A stretch of 64,000 bases of DNA from Anastatus disparis (GCA_017163975.1 JAFFSR010000021.1:1416501-1480500), one strand, 5' to 3'; counted from the first letter of the stretch, positions 1 to 13,477 are shown. Notes: generated by a model not told the origin, from the sequence alone. Numbers and translations: made by a program.

Positions 1-3000
1 AAGCGACAATAATAAATGAATTTGTAATCTTTTTCAGCGACAGTGAACAATAAATTTGTACGCTTTTTTCAACGACAATGAGATATAAATTTATAAGTTT
101 CTTTTCGTGATTAAAAAAAATAAATTTGTAAGCTTCTTTTAGCGATAACAACCAATAAATTTGTATGCTTATATTAAATTTTTTTGGTGACAATAAACAA
201 TAAATCTGTACGCTTCAGCAACAATAATAAATGAATTTGTGATCTTTTTTAGCGACAGTAAACAATAAATTTGTACGCTTTTTTTAACGACAATGAAATA
301 TAAATTTATAAGTTTCTTTTGGTGATTATAAAAAATAAATTTGTAAGCTTTTTTAGCGACACTAAAGATGAATTTGTAAGCTTCTTTAAGCGACAACAAG
401 CAATAAATTTGTATGCTTATATGAAATTTTTTTAGTGACAACAAACAATAAATCTGTACGCTTTAGCGACAATAATAAATGAATTTGTAATCTTTTTTAG
501 CGACAATAAACAATAAATCTATACGCTTTTTTTAACGACAATGAGATATAAATTTATAAGTTTCTTTTAGTGATTATGACAAATAAATTCGTAAGCTTTT
601 TTAGCAACAATGAAGATGAATTTGTAAGCTTCTTTTAGCAACAACAAGCAATAAATTTGTATGCTTATATAAAATTTTTTTAGTAACAACAAACAATAGA
701 TCTGTACTCTTCAGCGACAATAATAAATGAATTTGTAATCTTTTTTAGCGACAGTAAACAATAAATCTATACGCTTTTTTAACGACAATGAGATATAAAG
801 TTATAAGTTTCTTTTAGTGATTATAAAAAATAAATTTGTAAGCTTTTTTTAACGATAATGAACAATAAATTTATATGTTTGTATAAAGTTTTTTCAGCGA
901 CAACAAACAATCGCTCCAGCGACAATAATAAATTTGTAAGCTTTTTTAGCGACAATAAACATGAATTTGTAAGCTTCTTTTAGTGACAACAAGCAATAAA
1001 TCAGTATGCTCATATGAAATTTTTTTAGTGACAACAAACAATAAATCTGTTCGCTCCAGCGAAAATAATAAATGAATTTGTAATTTTTTTTTAGCGACAA
1101 TAAACAATTCATCTATACGCTTTTTTCAACAACAATGAGATATAAATTTATAAGTTTCTTTCAGCGACTATGACAAATAAATTCGTAAGCTTTTTTAGCG
1201 ACAATAAAGATGAATTTGTAAGCTTCTTTTAGCGACAACAAGCAAAAAATTTGTATGCTTATATGAAATTTTTTTAGTGAATACAAACAATAAATCTGTA
1301 CGCTTCAGCGACAATAATAAATGAATTTGTAATCTTTTTTAGCGACAATAAACAATAAATCTATACGCTTTTCTCAACAACAATGAGATATAGATTTGTA
1401 AGTTTCTTTTAGCGATTATGACAAATAAATTTGTAAGCTTTTTTTAGCGACATTAAACAATAAATTTATATACTTGTTCGAAATTTTTTCAGCGACAACA
1501 AACAATCGCTTCAGCGACAGTAATAAATAAATTTGTAATCATTTTTAACGATAGTAAACAATAAATTTGTACGCTTTTTTCATTGACAATGAGATATTAA
1601 TTCATAAGTTTCTTTTAATTATTATAAAAAATAAATTTGTAACCTTTTTTTAGCGACAATGAACAATAAATTTACATACTTGTATAAAATTTATCGAGCG
1701 ATAGCAAAAAATCGTTTCAGCGACAATAATAAATTTGTAAGCTTTTTTTAGCGACAATAAAGATGAATTTGTAAGCTTCTTTTAGCGACAACAAGCAATA
1801 AATTTGTATGCTTGTATGAAATTTTTTTAGTGACAACGAACAATAAATCTGTACGCTTCGGCGACAACAATAAATGAATTTGTAATCTTTTTTAGCGACA
1901 ATAAACAATAAATCTATTCGCTTTTTTTAACAACACTAAGATATAAATTTATAAGTTTCTTTTAGCGATTATGACAAATAAATTTGTGAGCTTTTTAGCG
2001 ACAATAAAGATGAATTTGTAAGCTTCTTTTAGCGACAACAAGCAATAAATTTGTATGCTTATATAAAATTTTTTTAGTGAATACAAACAATAAATCTGTA
2101 CGCTTCAGCGACAATAAAAAATTAATTTGTAATCTTTTTTAGCGACAATAAACAGTGAATCTTTTCGCGTTTTTCAACAACAATAAGATATAAATTTGTA
2201 AGTTTCTTTTAGCGATTATGACAAATAAATTTGTAAGCTTTTTTTAGCGACAGTAAACAATAAATTTGTACGCTTTTTTTAACGACAATGAAATATAAAT
2301 TTATAAGTTTCTTTTGGTGATTATAAAAAATAAATTTGTAAGCTTTTTTTAGCGACACTAAAGATGAATTTGTAAGCTTCTTTAAGCGACAAGCAATAAA
2401 TTTGTATGCTTATATGAAATTTTTTTAGTGACAACAAACAATAAATCTGTACGCTTTAGCGACAATAATAAATGAATTTGTAATCTTTTTTAGCGACAAT
2501 AAACAATAAATCTATACGCTTTTTTTAACGACAATGAGATATAAATTTATAAGTTTCTTTTAGTGATTATGACAAATAAATTCGTAAGCTTTTTTAGCAA
2601 CAATGAAGATGAATTTGTAAGCTTCTTTTAGCGACAACAAGCAATAAATTTGTATGCTTATATAAAATTTTTTTAGTAACAACAAACAATAGATCTGTAC
2701 GCTTCAGCGACAATAATAAATGAATTTGTAATCTTTTTTAGCGACAGTAAACAATAAATCTATTCGCTTTTTTTAACAACACTAAGATATAAATTTATAA
2801 GTTTCTTTTAGCGATTATGACAAATAAATTTGTGAGCTTTTTAGCGACAATAAAGATGAATTTGTAAGCTTCTTTTAGCGACAACAAGCAATAAATTTGT
2901 ATGCTTATATAAAATTTTTTTAGTGAATACAAACAATAAATCTGTACGCTTCAGCGACAATAAAAAATTAATTTGTAATCTTTTTTAGCGACAATAAACA

Positions 3001-6000
3001 GTGAATCTTTTCGCGTTTTTCAACAACAATAAGATATAAATTTGTAAGTTTCTTTTAGCGATTATGACAAATAAATTTGTAAGCTTTTTTTAGCGACAGT
3101 AAACAATAAATTTGTACGCTTTTTTTAACGACAATGAAATATAAATTTATAAGTTTCTTTTGGTGATTATAAAAAATAAATTTGTAAGCTTTTTTTAGCG
3201 ACACTAAAGATGAATTTGTAAGCTTCTTTAAGCGACAAGCAATAAATTTGTATGCTTATATGAAATTTTTTTAGTGACAACAAACAATAAATCTGTACGC
3301 TTTAGCGACAATAATAAATGAATTTGTAATCTTTTTTAGCGACAATAAACAATAAATCCATACGCTTTTTTTAACGACAATGAGATATAAATTTATAAGT
3401 TTCTTTTAGTGATTATGACAAATAAATTCGTAAGCTTTTTTAGCAACAATGAAGATGAATTTGTAAGCTTCTTTTAGCGACAACAAGCAATAAATTTGTA
3501 TGCTTATATAAAATTTTTTTAGTAACAACAAACAATAGATCTGTACGCTTCAGCGACAATAATAAATGAATTTGTAATCTTTTTTAGCGACAGTAAACAA
3601 TAAATCTATTCGCTTTTTTTAACAACACTAAGATATAAATTTATAAGTTTCTTTTAGCGATTATGACAAATAAATTTGTGAGCTTTTTAGCGACAATAAA
3701 GATGAATTTGTAAGCTTCTTTTAGCGACAACAAGCAATAAATTTGTATGCTTATATAAAATTTTTTTAGTGAATACAAACAATAAATCTGTACGCTTCAG
3801 CGACAATAAAAAATTAATTTGTAATCTTTTTTAGCGACAATAAACAGTGAATCTTTTCGCGTTTTTCAACAACAATAAGATATAAATTTGTAAGTTTCTT
3901 TTAGCGATTATGACAAATAAATTTTTAGCTTTTTTTAGCGACAGTAAACAATAAATTTGTACGCTTTTTTTAACGACAATGAAATATAAATTTATAAGTT
4001 TCTTTTGGTGATTATAAAAAATAAATTTGTAAGCTTTTTTTAGCGACACTAAAGATGAATTTGTAAGCTTCTTTAAGCGACAACAAGCAATAAATTTGTA
4101 TGCTTATATGAAATTTTTTTAGTGACAACAAACAATAAATCTGTACGCTTTAGCGACAATAATAAATGAATTTGTAATCTTTTTTAGCGACGATAAACAA
4201 TAAATCTATACGCTTTTTTTAACGACAATGAGATATAAATTTATAAGTTTCTTTTAGTGATTATGACAAATAAATTCGTAAGCTTTTTTAGCAACAATGA
4301 AGATGAATTTGTAAGCTTCTTTTAGCGACAACAAGCAATAAATTTGTATGCTTATATAAAATTTTTTTAGTAACAACAAACAATAGATCTGTACGCTTCA
4401 GCGACAATAATAAATGAATTTGTAATCTTTTTTAGCGACAGTAAACAATAAATCTATACGCTTTTTTAACGACAATGAGATATAAATTTATAAGTTTCTT
4501 TTAGTGATTATAAAAAATAAATTTGTAAGCTTTTTTTAACGATAATGAACAATAAATTTATATGTTTGTATAAAGTTTTTTCAGCGACAACAAACAATCG
4601 CTTTAGCGACAATAATAAATTTGTAAGCTTTTTTAGCGACAATAAACATGAATTTGTAAGCTTCTTTTAGTGACAACAAGCAATAAATTAGTATGCTCAT
4701 ATGAAATTTTTTTAGTGACAACGAACAATAAATCTGTACGCTTCAGCGACAACAATAAATGAATTTGTAATCTTTTTTAGCGACAATAAACAATAAATCT
4801 ATTCGCTTTTTTTAACAACACTAAGATATGAATTTATAAGTTTCTTTTAGCGATTATGACAAATAAATTTGTGAGCTTTTTAGCGACAATAAAGATGAAT
4901 TTGTAAGCTTCTTTTAGCGACAACAAGCAATAAATTTGTATGCTTATATAAAATTTTTTTAGTGAATACAAACAATAAATCTGTACGCTTCAGCGACAAT
5001 AAAAAAGTAATTTGTAATCTTTTTTAGCGACAATAAACAGTGAATCTTTTCGCGTTTTTCAACAACAATAAGATATAAATTTGTAAGTTTCTTTTAGCGA
5101 TTATGACAAATAAATTTGTAAGCTTTTTTTAGCGACATTAAACAATAAATTTATATACTTGTTTCAAATTGTTTCAGCGACAACAAACAATCGCTTAAGC
5201 GACAATAATAAATGAATTTGTAATCTTTTTTAGCGACTAAACAATAAATTCGTACGCTTTTTTCAACGACAATGAGATATAAATTTATAAGTTTCTTTTA
5301 GTGATTAAAAAAAATAAATTTGTAAGCTTCTTTTAGCGACAACAACCAATAAATTTGTATGCTTATATTAAATTTTTTTGGTGACAATAAACAATAAATC
5401 TGTACGCTTTAGCAACAATAATAAATGAATTTGTGATCCATTTTAGCGACCGTAAACAATAAATTTGTACGCTTTTTTCAACGACAATAAAATATAAATT
5501 TATAAGTTTCTTTTAGTGATTATAAAAAATAAATTTGTAAGCTTTTTTTAGCGACAATAAACAATAAATTTATATGTTTGTATAAAGTTTTTTTAGCGAA
5601 AACGAACTATCGCTTCTGCGACAATAATAAATTTGTAAGCTTTTTTTAGCGACAATAAAGATGAATTTGTAAGCTTCTTTTAGCGACAACAAGCAATAAA
5701 TTTGTATGCTTATATGAAATTTTTTTAGTAACAACAAACAATAAATCTGTACGCTTTAGCGACAGTAATAAATGAATTTGTAATCTTTTTAAGCGACAAT
5801 AAACAATAAATCTATACGCTTTTTTTAACGACAATGAGATATAAATTTAGAAGTTTCTTTTAGTGATTATGACAAATAAATTCGTAAGCTTTTTTAGCGA
5901 CAATAAAGATGAATTTGTAAGCTTCTTTTAGCGACAACAAGCAATAAATTTGTATGCTTATATAAAATTTTTTTAGTAACAACAAACAATAGATCTGTAC

Positions 6001-7125
6001 GCTTCAGCGACAATAATAAATAAATTTGTAATCTTTTTTAGCGACAGTAAACAATAAATCTATACGCTTTTTTCAACGACAATGAGATATAAATTTATAA
6101 GTTTCTTTTAGTGATTATAAAAAATAAATTTGTAAGCTTTTTTTAACGATAATAAACAATAAATTTATATGTTTGTATAAAGTTTTTTCAGCGACAACAA
6201 ACAATCGCTTCAGCGACAATAATAAATTTGTAAGCTTTTTTAGCGACAATAAACATGAATTTGTAAGCTCCTTTTAGTTACAACAAGCAATAAATTAGTA
6301 TGCTCATATGAAATTTTTTTAGTAACAACAAACAATAAATCTGTACGCTCTAGCGACAATAATAAATAAATTTGTAATCTTTTTTAGCGACAATGAACAA
6401 TTCATCTATACGCTTTTTTCAACAACAATGAGATATAAATTTATAAGTTTCTTTTAGCGATTATGACAAATAAATTCGTAAGCTTTTTTAGCGACAATAA
6501 TGATGAATTTGTAAGCTTCTTTTAGCGACAACAAGCAATAAATTTGTATGCTTATATGAAATTTTTTTTGTGACAACAAACAATAAATCTGTACGCTTTA
6601 GCGACAATAATAAATGAATTTGTAATCTTTTTTAGCGACAATAAACAATAAATCTATACGCTTTCTTTAACAACAATGAGATATAGATTTGTAAGTTTCT
6701 TTTAGCGATTATGACAAATAAATTTCTAAGCTTTTTTTAGCGACATTAAACAATAAATTTACATACTTGTTTGAAATTTTTTTAGCGACAACAAACAATC
6801 GCTACAGCGACAATAATAAATGAATTTGTAATCATTTTTAACGACAGTAAACAATAAATTTGTACGCTTTTTTCATTGACAATGAGATATAAATTTATAA
6901 GTTTCTTTTAATTATTATAAAAAATAAATTTATAAGCTTTTTTTAGCGACAATAAACAATAAATTTATATGTTTGTATAAAGTTTTTTTAGGGAAAACAA
7001 ACTATCGCTTTAGCGACAATAATAAATTTGTAAGCTTTTTTTAGCGACAGTAAAGATGAATTTGTAAGCTTCTTTTAGCGACAATGAAGATGATATAGTA
7101 AGCTTCTTTTAGCGACAACAAACCA
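1..7125. repeat. AT-rich tandem satellite built on a ~45-bp motif
   Basis: The block is made of short units that each contain AATAAATTTGTAAGCTT-like and TTTAGCGACAA-like segments. About five or six such sub-units form a ~220-250-bp unit that starts with a variant of AATGAATTTGTAATC (near 12, 230, 477, 724, 1070, 1316). Units have drifted unequally, and the array decays into unique AT-rich DNA near 7125. HindIII-type AAGCTT occurs in most units. Stop codons are few on the minus strand, so open frames of 60-90 codons appear there, but they read through the repeat and are not genes. Satellite or pericentromeric-type DNA is the likely nature; the left end is outside the window. Confidence 0.95.
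1988..4520. repeat. Higher-order ~846-bp repeat inside the satellite
   Basis: A landmark (GAGCTTTTTAGCGACAATAA) recurs at 1988, 2834 and 3680, exactly 846 bp apart each time, and again at 4873 after a longer step. The intervening sequence is almost identical between copies, much more so than the 45-bp or 250-bp units. This is a higher-order repeat produced by recent block amplification. Confidence 0.85.
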
Positions 7126-7689
7126 TGTTTTTTATAAGCTTTTGATGCAGCCATATATTTTTATGCTGGTCTCAAGCCCAAAAATCTTTTATTAAGACAA
7201 ATATGTAAATATCTTATTTCTAATTTGAAAAAAAACATGTTTTATTTAAATACAATTGTTAATAAAGTACCTATGGATATTAATTCATTTTGTAATTCAT
7301 AGTTTACTATTATAATTAATAAATTTTTTTAATTATAAAAATAAAGATACAATATATAGAAATAAAAATATTAGAATAGAAATTAAAATATTATATATTT
7401 ATCTGAATAAAGAAAATGCAGAGAGGAAGCTTTGTATTATCAATTAATTATGTTTGCAATTTTATTAATAGAATATTAATAATAATAATCTTTTTTTTCA
7501 TTTTTGAAATTCAATATTAGAATACGAAAAATATTCATATGATTAAATAGTTACAGTTACAATCATAATCATAAAATATTACTAATTACAATAATATTAA
7601 ATTACTTATAATTGTTATTATAATAATAGAATATTGTTAATAATAAGAATATTTATTTATTACTAATTACTTAATCATAATATCATATT
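7126..7689. other. AT-rich spacer, nothing recognised
   Basis: Simple AT-rich sequence with short ATT/AAT runs between the satellite and the G-rich minisatellite. No coding signal, inverted repeat or RNA gene was seen. Confidence 0.6.
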
Positions 7690-8640
7690 GGGGAGAAGGG
7701 TATAATGAGGGGGGGCTATAAAAAGTGAGGGAGAGGGGGAAGCAAATTGAGGGGGATTACAAAAATTAAGAAGGGTGAGGGGGGGCTGAGGGGAGACCTA
7801 AGTTACGTTAATTTTGGAATAGCCATTTATAAGAGAAATTACAACGTAATTTGAGGGGGCTATGCCGACACACATTTGAGGGGGGCTGATAGGAAACTAC
7901 AAAAATTGAGGGGGCTGAGGGGGCCTAAGTTACGTTAATTTCGGAATAGCTATTTATAAGAGGAATTACAACGTAATTTGAGGGGAGGGCAATTTGAGGG
8001 GGCTGGGGGGCTACAAAATTGAGGGGGCGAGGGGGCTTAGGGGGCCTAAGTTACCTTAATTTTGGAATAGCCATTCATAGGAGGAATCACAACGTAATTT
8101 GAGGGGGGCTATGCCGACACACATTTGAGGGGGCTGATAGGGAACTACAAAAATTGAGGGGGCTGAGGGGGCCTCAGTTACGTTTATTTTGGAATAGCCA
8201 TTTATAAGAGGAATTACAACGTAATTTGAGGGGGGCAATTTGAGGGGGCTACAAAATTGAGGGGGCGAGGGGGCTTAGGGGGCCTAAGTTACGTTAATTT
8301 TGGAATAGCCATTTATAGGAGGAATTACAACGTAATTTGAGGGGGGGCTATGCCGCCACACATTTGAGGGGGCTGATAGGGAACTACAAAAATTGAGGGG
8401 GCTGAGGAGGACCTCAGTTACGTTTATTTTGGAATAGCCATTTATAAGAGGAATTACGACGTAATTTGAGGGGGGGCAATTTGAGGGGGGCTACAAAATT
8501 GAGGGGGCGAGGGGGGCTTAGGGGGGGCCTAAGTTACGTTAATTTTGGAATAGCCATTTATAGGAGGAATTACAACGTAATTTGAGGGGGGACTATGCCA
8601 ACAGACATTTGAGGGGGGCTGAGGGGGGGTCGGTTGAATC
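7690..8640. repeat. G-rich minisatellite, ~125-bp unit in two alternating forms
   Basis: A segment containing AAGTTACGTTAATTTTGGAA and GGAATTACAACGTAATTTGA recurs about seven times (near 7799, 7925, 8049, 8175, 8287, 8416, 8530). The units alternate: one form is followed by CTATGCCGACACACATTTGA, the other by GGGCAATTTGAGGGG. So the true period is a ~240-bp dimer. Runs of 4-7 G recur every 10-20 bases on the plus strand, which gives G-quadruplex potential. Each unit also holds a small inverted repeat (TTACGTTAATT / AATTACAACGTAA). Confidence 0.9.
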
Positions 8641-8863
8641 TTGTCTTACGACTATATATATATATATAGATATATATGTATGTAAGTAATAAGAGGGAAT
8701 AAGTTTCTTTTATCTGTTATTCCTTGCGTATATAGATATAATGGTAATGTATTTTCTTATTCCTTTTCCCTACAAAAGCTTTAACTGTCTCACGAGTAAG
8801 ATAACTCTAAAGAAGCTCTCTCAATGGTCAATACAGTTTATGTCTCGAATAAGACGTTTAAGA

Positions 8864-9242
8864 GCAGGCCGGGTTCGCTGTCCTTGTCTAATTGAAATTT
8901 TTGTTATTTACTCAAGTATTAATCGGTTTATCTGCAAATTGAAGGTTAAGCGCAATAGATATTATTATTACAAATATTTATGCACAAGAAGAAATAAATC
9001 TATGGCTTTGTTTTGAGAAAAGTAAGTAACGCGAAAATATTATAAACATAAACTTTTACTTTGGCGTTACTTACTTTTCTCAAAAACAAAGCGGTAGATT
9101 TTTTTTTCTTGTGCATAGATGTCCATAATAATAATATCTATTGCACTCAACCTTTAATTTGAAGATACACCGATTAATACTTGAGTAAATAACAAACAAC
9201 TCAATTGTTACTCGGTCGGTTTCAGGTTCTACTCCGGCCTGC
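8864..9242. mobile_element. Palindromic (fold-back) element, ~379 bp
   Basis: The left end GCAGGCCGG at 8864 is matched in reverse complement at 9234-9242. The arms pair almost throughout (for example GAGAAAAGTAAGTAACGC at 9015-9032 against its complement at 9064-9081), around a short centre near 9040. An open frame of 91 codons crosses the left arm but has no recognisable content. A target duplication was not found. It is a non-autonomous MITE-like element of unknown superfamily. Confidence 0.75.
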
Positions 9243-10288
9243 CGTTAACAAATAATCTCCCAGGAACTATTATAAAAAATAACATTACTGTTCTTATCGT
9301 GTCAAAGTGGTAGTAATTTTAGTATTTTTTCATTTTTCAGTCTTTATGAAAATTTCATTTGCACTGTAAGTAGCGCATACCAATTTATGTAAGATTATAA
9401 TACATGATTCATAGAAAATAAATGAAAACAAATTAAAGAAATTATTATTATAACAAATTTTAATATTTATTTTGTTATGTTGTAAAATTTGTTTTAATAG
9501 TAATTATTTAAAATTTTTTTTTCTTTTTTTCATATCTGTTTATGATAAATTTTTAACATACGTATATTAATAATAGCGACGTTGTTCATTATATCTGTTC
9601 TTCTAATTATTCCTGTTTCTATAGTTTCTTAACATGTAACATTTTTTATTTCATGAAATTCGTTTTTAAAAGGTTTTATATATACATATATATAATTACA
9701 TACATAAATACATTTAAAAATGGATACTCTGAAATTTAAAATATTTTAAATTGAAAAATATTTTTTATAAAGGTCAGAATCAAACCGAGCGACGTTAGGA
9801 GCGAGGTAATTGAAGCTAGTATTTTAATTATTATGATACGCAAATAGATTCTAAGATATTTATGTAAATTCATCAATAACTGTAAATATTATTATATTCA
9901 CTTTTTTTTCGCTCCTCGTACCAATAAGCAACATCTTAAGCACCACGGTGTCATGTCCTAAGACGGATCTTTTATTTCTACATTTATTAATTCGAACATA
10001 CTGTTATTGATCAATCCAAGAATTTGTAAAACTAAGCAGAATATAAAAATAAGTAGTTTAAGAAGAGTCTAAATTTAAACTTAGCATTACGAAATCCGAA
10101 TAACTCTGTGGAAATCATGAAACAATTACACAATTACACGTTAGTAAAACCAAAATGAAGCATTATAAATACGAGATGACGTCAAGAAATGGGGGCTTAC
10201 TTAAGACACTTACATGGAGCACTTCATCGGGATTCTGCACTTCGATTATTTACATTCTCGTCAATTTATTATTTTCTTTTTCACTAAG
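9243..10288. other. AT-rich spacer with one dispersed repeat fragment
   Basis: No gene seen. At about 9783-9820 lies GCGACGTTAGGAGCGAGGTA followed shortly by GCTAG. A close inverted match occurs at about 34590-34625, so this is a fragment of a dispersed repeat. The remainder is plain AT-rich sequence. Confidence 0.5.
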
Positions 10289-10437
10289 GACGTTGCCCTG
10301 TCATGATTTTTTTTCAGCAGTAATCTAAATTATCGATATTTAGTTGAAACTTGGCAACATTATGCGTTATTCATTTTTTGCTTTACAATGTAAACATATT
10401 TGATTATAGGCTATAGATATTTATACACTATCACCGT

Positions 10438-11275
10438 ATATGGGTGATTCTATTCGAACAGGTCAAATTCAAATTTTGAAATAATAGAAAATAAAGGTGT
10501 TTATTTTAAAAATTTTATTCAAGTTTTTTTATGGTTATATCTAATAGAACAATATCCCAAAGTAGCCAAGCTGTCCATAGGTTATTTCCAGAAAAACTGA
10601 TAGATAAAAAATATACTGATACAGAGGAATTACTTTTATTCCAGGGGAATTACTTTTTTTATTACCATCACTTGATATATTATTTTCTAATAATATTTAT
10701 GTCAAACAAAGATTCTAAACTATCTGAAATACTTTAGAATTAGCTATTACCATATATGGATGAATTTTTAAAAATAAAAAACGACGAGTTACAGCAAAAA
10801 TATGTATTTTTAAACATTATTAGAAGAAAGTTAAAGAACAAATATATCCATACTTGAGAAAGTTTGCTTTTTCAAAATATATAATAACATTATTTCTGTG
10901 TTTGGGAGTGGAGTCAAGTGTACTTGATGATAAAGGATTAGTAAGAAGTTCGCCACGTCCACGTGTAGAAACAATTTTATTACCAATACAATCTAAAATG
11001 ATATATTATCAATTTATAGATTTTTCAATTCAGATTTTTCAAAGACTTTCATTTAAATTCGAATAGTTATATACTTACTTTGATATCAACGACAAACTCT
11101 TCATCAAGGCTAATGACAAACTGATATTTTTATTTTCTGAATACTACAATGTAACCTTCGATTTCGCTTTGTTTGTTTGTAGTATATACGTAGTATATAG
11201 TGTAGTATGTAAATATGCCTACAGTGATTGTTTACAAAAAGATTTGAGAATGTGCTTACTCGGAAATTCTCCACG

Positions 11276-11306
<31 letters not shown>

Positions 11307-12591
11307 TGAATATATAAAAATTATAAGCAGTATAATATGTATTAAATTTCAAGTGTACAAATAATTTAACACTTCGTGGTATGAAATTCATAAATAAAAT
11401 TGTTGACTTCATTATTTAAGAGGAGGTCACGTATCTCTGTCCTTTTCTAATCAAAGAATTGAGTTTTTTACAGAAACTAATAACTTTAGCAAAAAATGAA
11501 GAGAAAGCCGCATCTCGTATAAAAAAAAGCAATATTTTCTTTGATAAGAAAGAATTAATTTTATTGCTTCATTTTCAAGAAAACCTTGGAAAACTTAAAT
11601 CATAGAGGTTAGGGTGGACAATTTGGTTTTTCAAGGTTTTCTTGAGAATGAAGCAATAAAATTAATTTTTTCTTATCAAAGAAAATATTGCTTTTTTGAT
11701 ACAAGATGCGGATTTCTTTTCATTTTTTGCTAAGGCTATTAGTTTTTGTAAAAAAATAATTTCTTTGATTAGAACAGGACAGAAATACGTGACCTGCTCT
11801 TAATTAGAATTTTGTGAGTGCATCTCAAAAAAGGCAGGAGAATTATATGCCAGGGGAGATTACCTGATAATTTGAATGAAATTTTTACCGAGTAAACGGT
11901 CTCCAACATTCACTGCTATAGAAACTTTTTTAGTTGTACATTACTACTTTCTTAAACGTCTATTACGTATTTGAATATGCGCTTATATCATCTGTGACAG
12001 TTAAATGTTTAGTGCCAGGAGAATTATCGTACAAAAGGTAACTTAGCTTTCATAAGTGAAATGATGTTTACACGTAAACAAAAATGTATTCTATGATCAA
12101 CAAAGCAATTTTTTAGCGAAATAAACATATAATAACAATATTTCCATGTGATAGGAATAGCTTATATTTTCATAAGATTCAAATGTAACATTTTTTATTA
12201 TTATTGCTTTTTATCTATGAAAAAATATACATTTTTTTTATGATAACAGAGGGTCAAAGAAAATTTTTTTTTCAACCATTCTGCTGAAATGTATGTACGG
12301 ATGGAAAAAAATATTTTTTAATCTTTCAGAAGTATTAATTTATCTATCCTGTATCTCTACAACGTTTAAAAAAAATTTTATATATGATTACAGACAGGGG
12401 AGATTACTTTTTATACTTTCTAAGGGTCCCTACAAAAGCTACATTGAAATTAGCGATTAAAATGTCAACGGATCATAAAGTTACAAGCTGAAAGTATATG
12501 AAAAATTTGTGGTTAATAATATTTAAACCTTGTATTGATAGTTTATTAAACAATTACATGTGATTACCCGTTAGATTAGAATCACCCATAT
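10438..12591. mobile_element. Inner TIR element with repeated CAGGGGAATTAC motifs
   Basis: ATATGGGTGATTCTA at 10438-10452 is matched exactly in reverse complement at 12577-12591. Inside, a motif of the form CAGGRGAATTAC (or GAGATTAC) recurs in one orientation at about 10622, 10642, 11835, 11851, 12016 and 12395, like the subterminal repeats that bind transposase in DNA transposons. Short plus-strand open frames (10531-10737, 10854-11066) have no recognisable domain. The superfamily is unknown. Confidence 0.5.
11416..11803. mobile_element. TTAA-flanked palindromic element, copy 1
   Basis: TTAA occurs at 11416-11419 and 11800-11803. The ends are GAGGAGGTCACGTATCTCTG and the near-complement CGTGACCTGCTC. 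The arms pair along nearly their whole length around a centre near 11610. A second copy of the same family is at 31813-32200. The TTAA target suggests mobilisation by a piggyBac-like transposase, although the classic CCC-starting piggyBac ends are not present. Confidence 0.8.
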
Positions 12592-13158
12592 ATCCAATTC
12601 ATGTGTAATGCTTTATAAATTTTTATAAATAATAATGCTACATTTTTTATAATGAAATAAATGCTTACCCTATTTAATGATTTCACAATAAACAAAATAC
12701 TTTTATTTTTGTTGATAAATTATTATTTAGAATTTAAAATGATATATAACCTAAATTTTTTATATGTCGCCGAATATCGTTCTCTCTCTCTTTCTTCTAT
12801 TACAGAAAACGACCTTGCCAAGTTCATCTTAAATGTATTATTTTGACAATGTTTCATTGAATATTTTAATGAGAAGCCTTATAACATACGTTGAAACTAT
12901 GAGGGTTGAATAAAAAAATATGTTTTATTTATTATCAAAAGATTGTTTGAATGTGTCATTTCTAAGAGAATTATTGATGATTTCAAACGCGGTCCCATAT
13001 AACCACGTGTTAAACCTTCTATTTTTTTCCTTATGTTTCTCAGTTATTAGTATTATAAGGTATGTCGAATAAACGCGTGTGAGTTCAAAATACACTAAAC
13101 TATCATAATTTCAAATTTCAGCAATTTCTGTCATTATTTTATTTCACAGGGCAACGTC

Positions 13159-13477
13159 TTTAAGCGCGCTAATAATATGTATATTTTACTAAGCACGCTA
13201 ATTATATACGTACGTCAATTTATAAAATTATTATTAAAGTGTAAAATTAAGTTATAATTTCAATATTATTTCAAGAGTCTATTTCAAATTATCACATTCA
13301 TCTATCTGTATTCAGAATCTACCTATTGAATATAAAAGGTAAATCTATCCACCACTAGACATTTTAAATCTACACTTTTATCTTTGATTGTCTAAATTAT
13401 AATATCATCAACATAAAATATATAAAATCATGTTATTTTGAATTAACACTAAAATTATAGTCTTTAATCTTTGTCCT
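13159..13477. other. AT-rich spacer, nothing recognised
   Basis: No coding signal, repeat structure or RNA gene seen. Confidence 0.5.

Larger units (their letters stand above)
10289..13158. mobile_element. Outer inverted-repeat element (~2.9 kb), probably nested
   Basis: GACGTTGCCCTGT at 10289-10301 is matched in reverse complement at 13146-13158. Similarity continues inward less perfectly (a CAGCA/TGCTGAAAT-type segment on both sides). The element encloses a second inverted-repeat pair (10438/12591) and a palindromic element (11416-11803). No transposase is recognisable inside. It could be one degenerate DNA transposon with nested insertions; the target duplication is not clear. Confidence 0.45.

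Noticed and set aside
169..5834. Open frames of 60-90 codons on the minus strand of the satellite, rich in Leu-Lys-Lys and Tyr-Lys-Phe.
   Set aside because: They repeat with the satellite unit and reflect its low stop content; no start context or conserved domain.
1..7125. CRISPR-like look of regularly spaced short repeats.
   Set aside because: There are no unique spacers; the sequence between repeats is itself repetitive and the window is eukaryotic.
8741..9016. 91-codon plus-strand open frame.
   Set aside because: It runs into the left arm of a palindromic element and has no recognisable motif.
10531..11066. Two plus-strand open frames of about 70 codons inside the nested TIR element.
   Set aside because: No transposase motif and no conserved features; kept only as part of the mobile element description.
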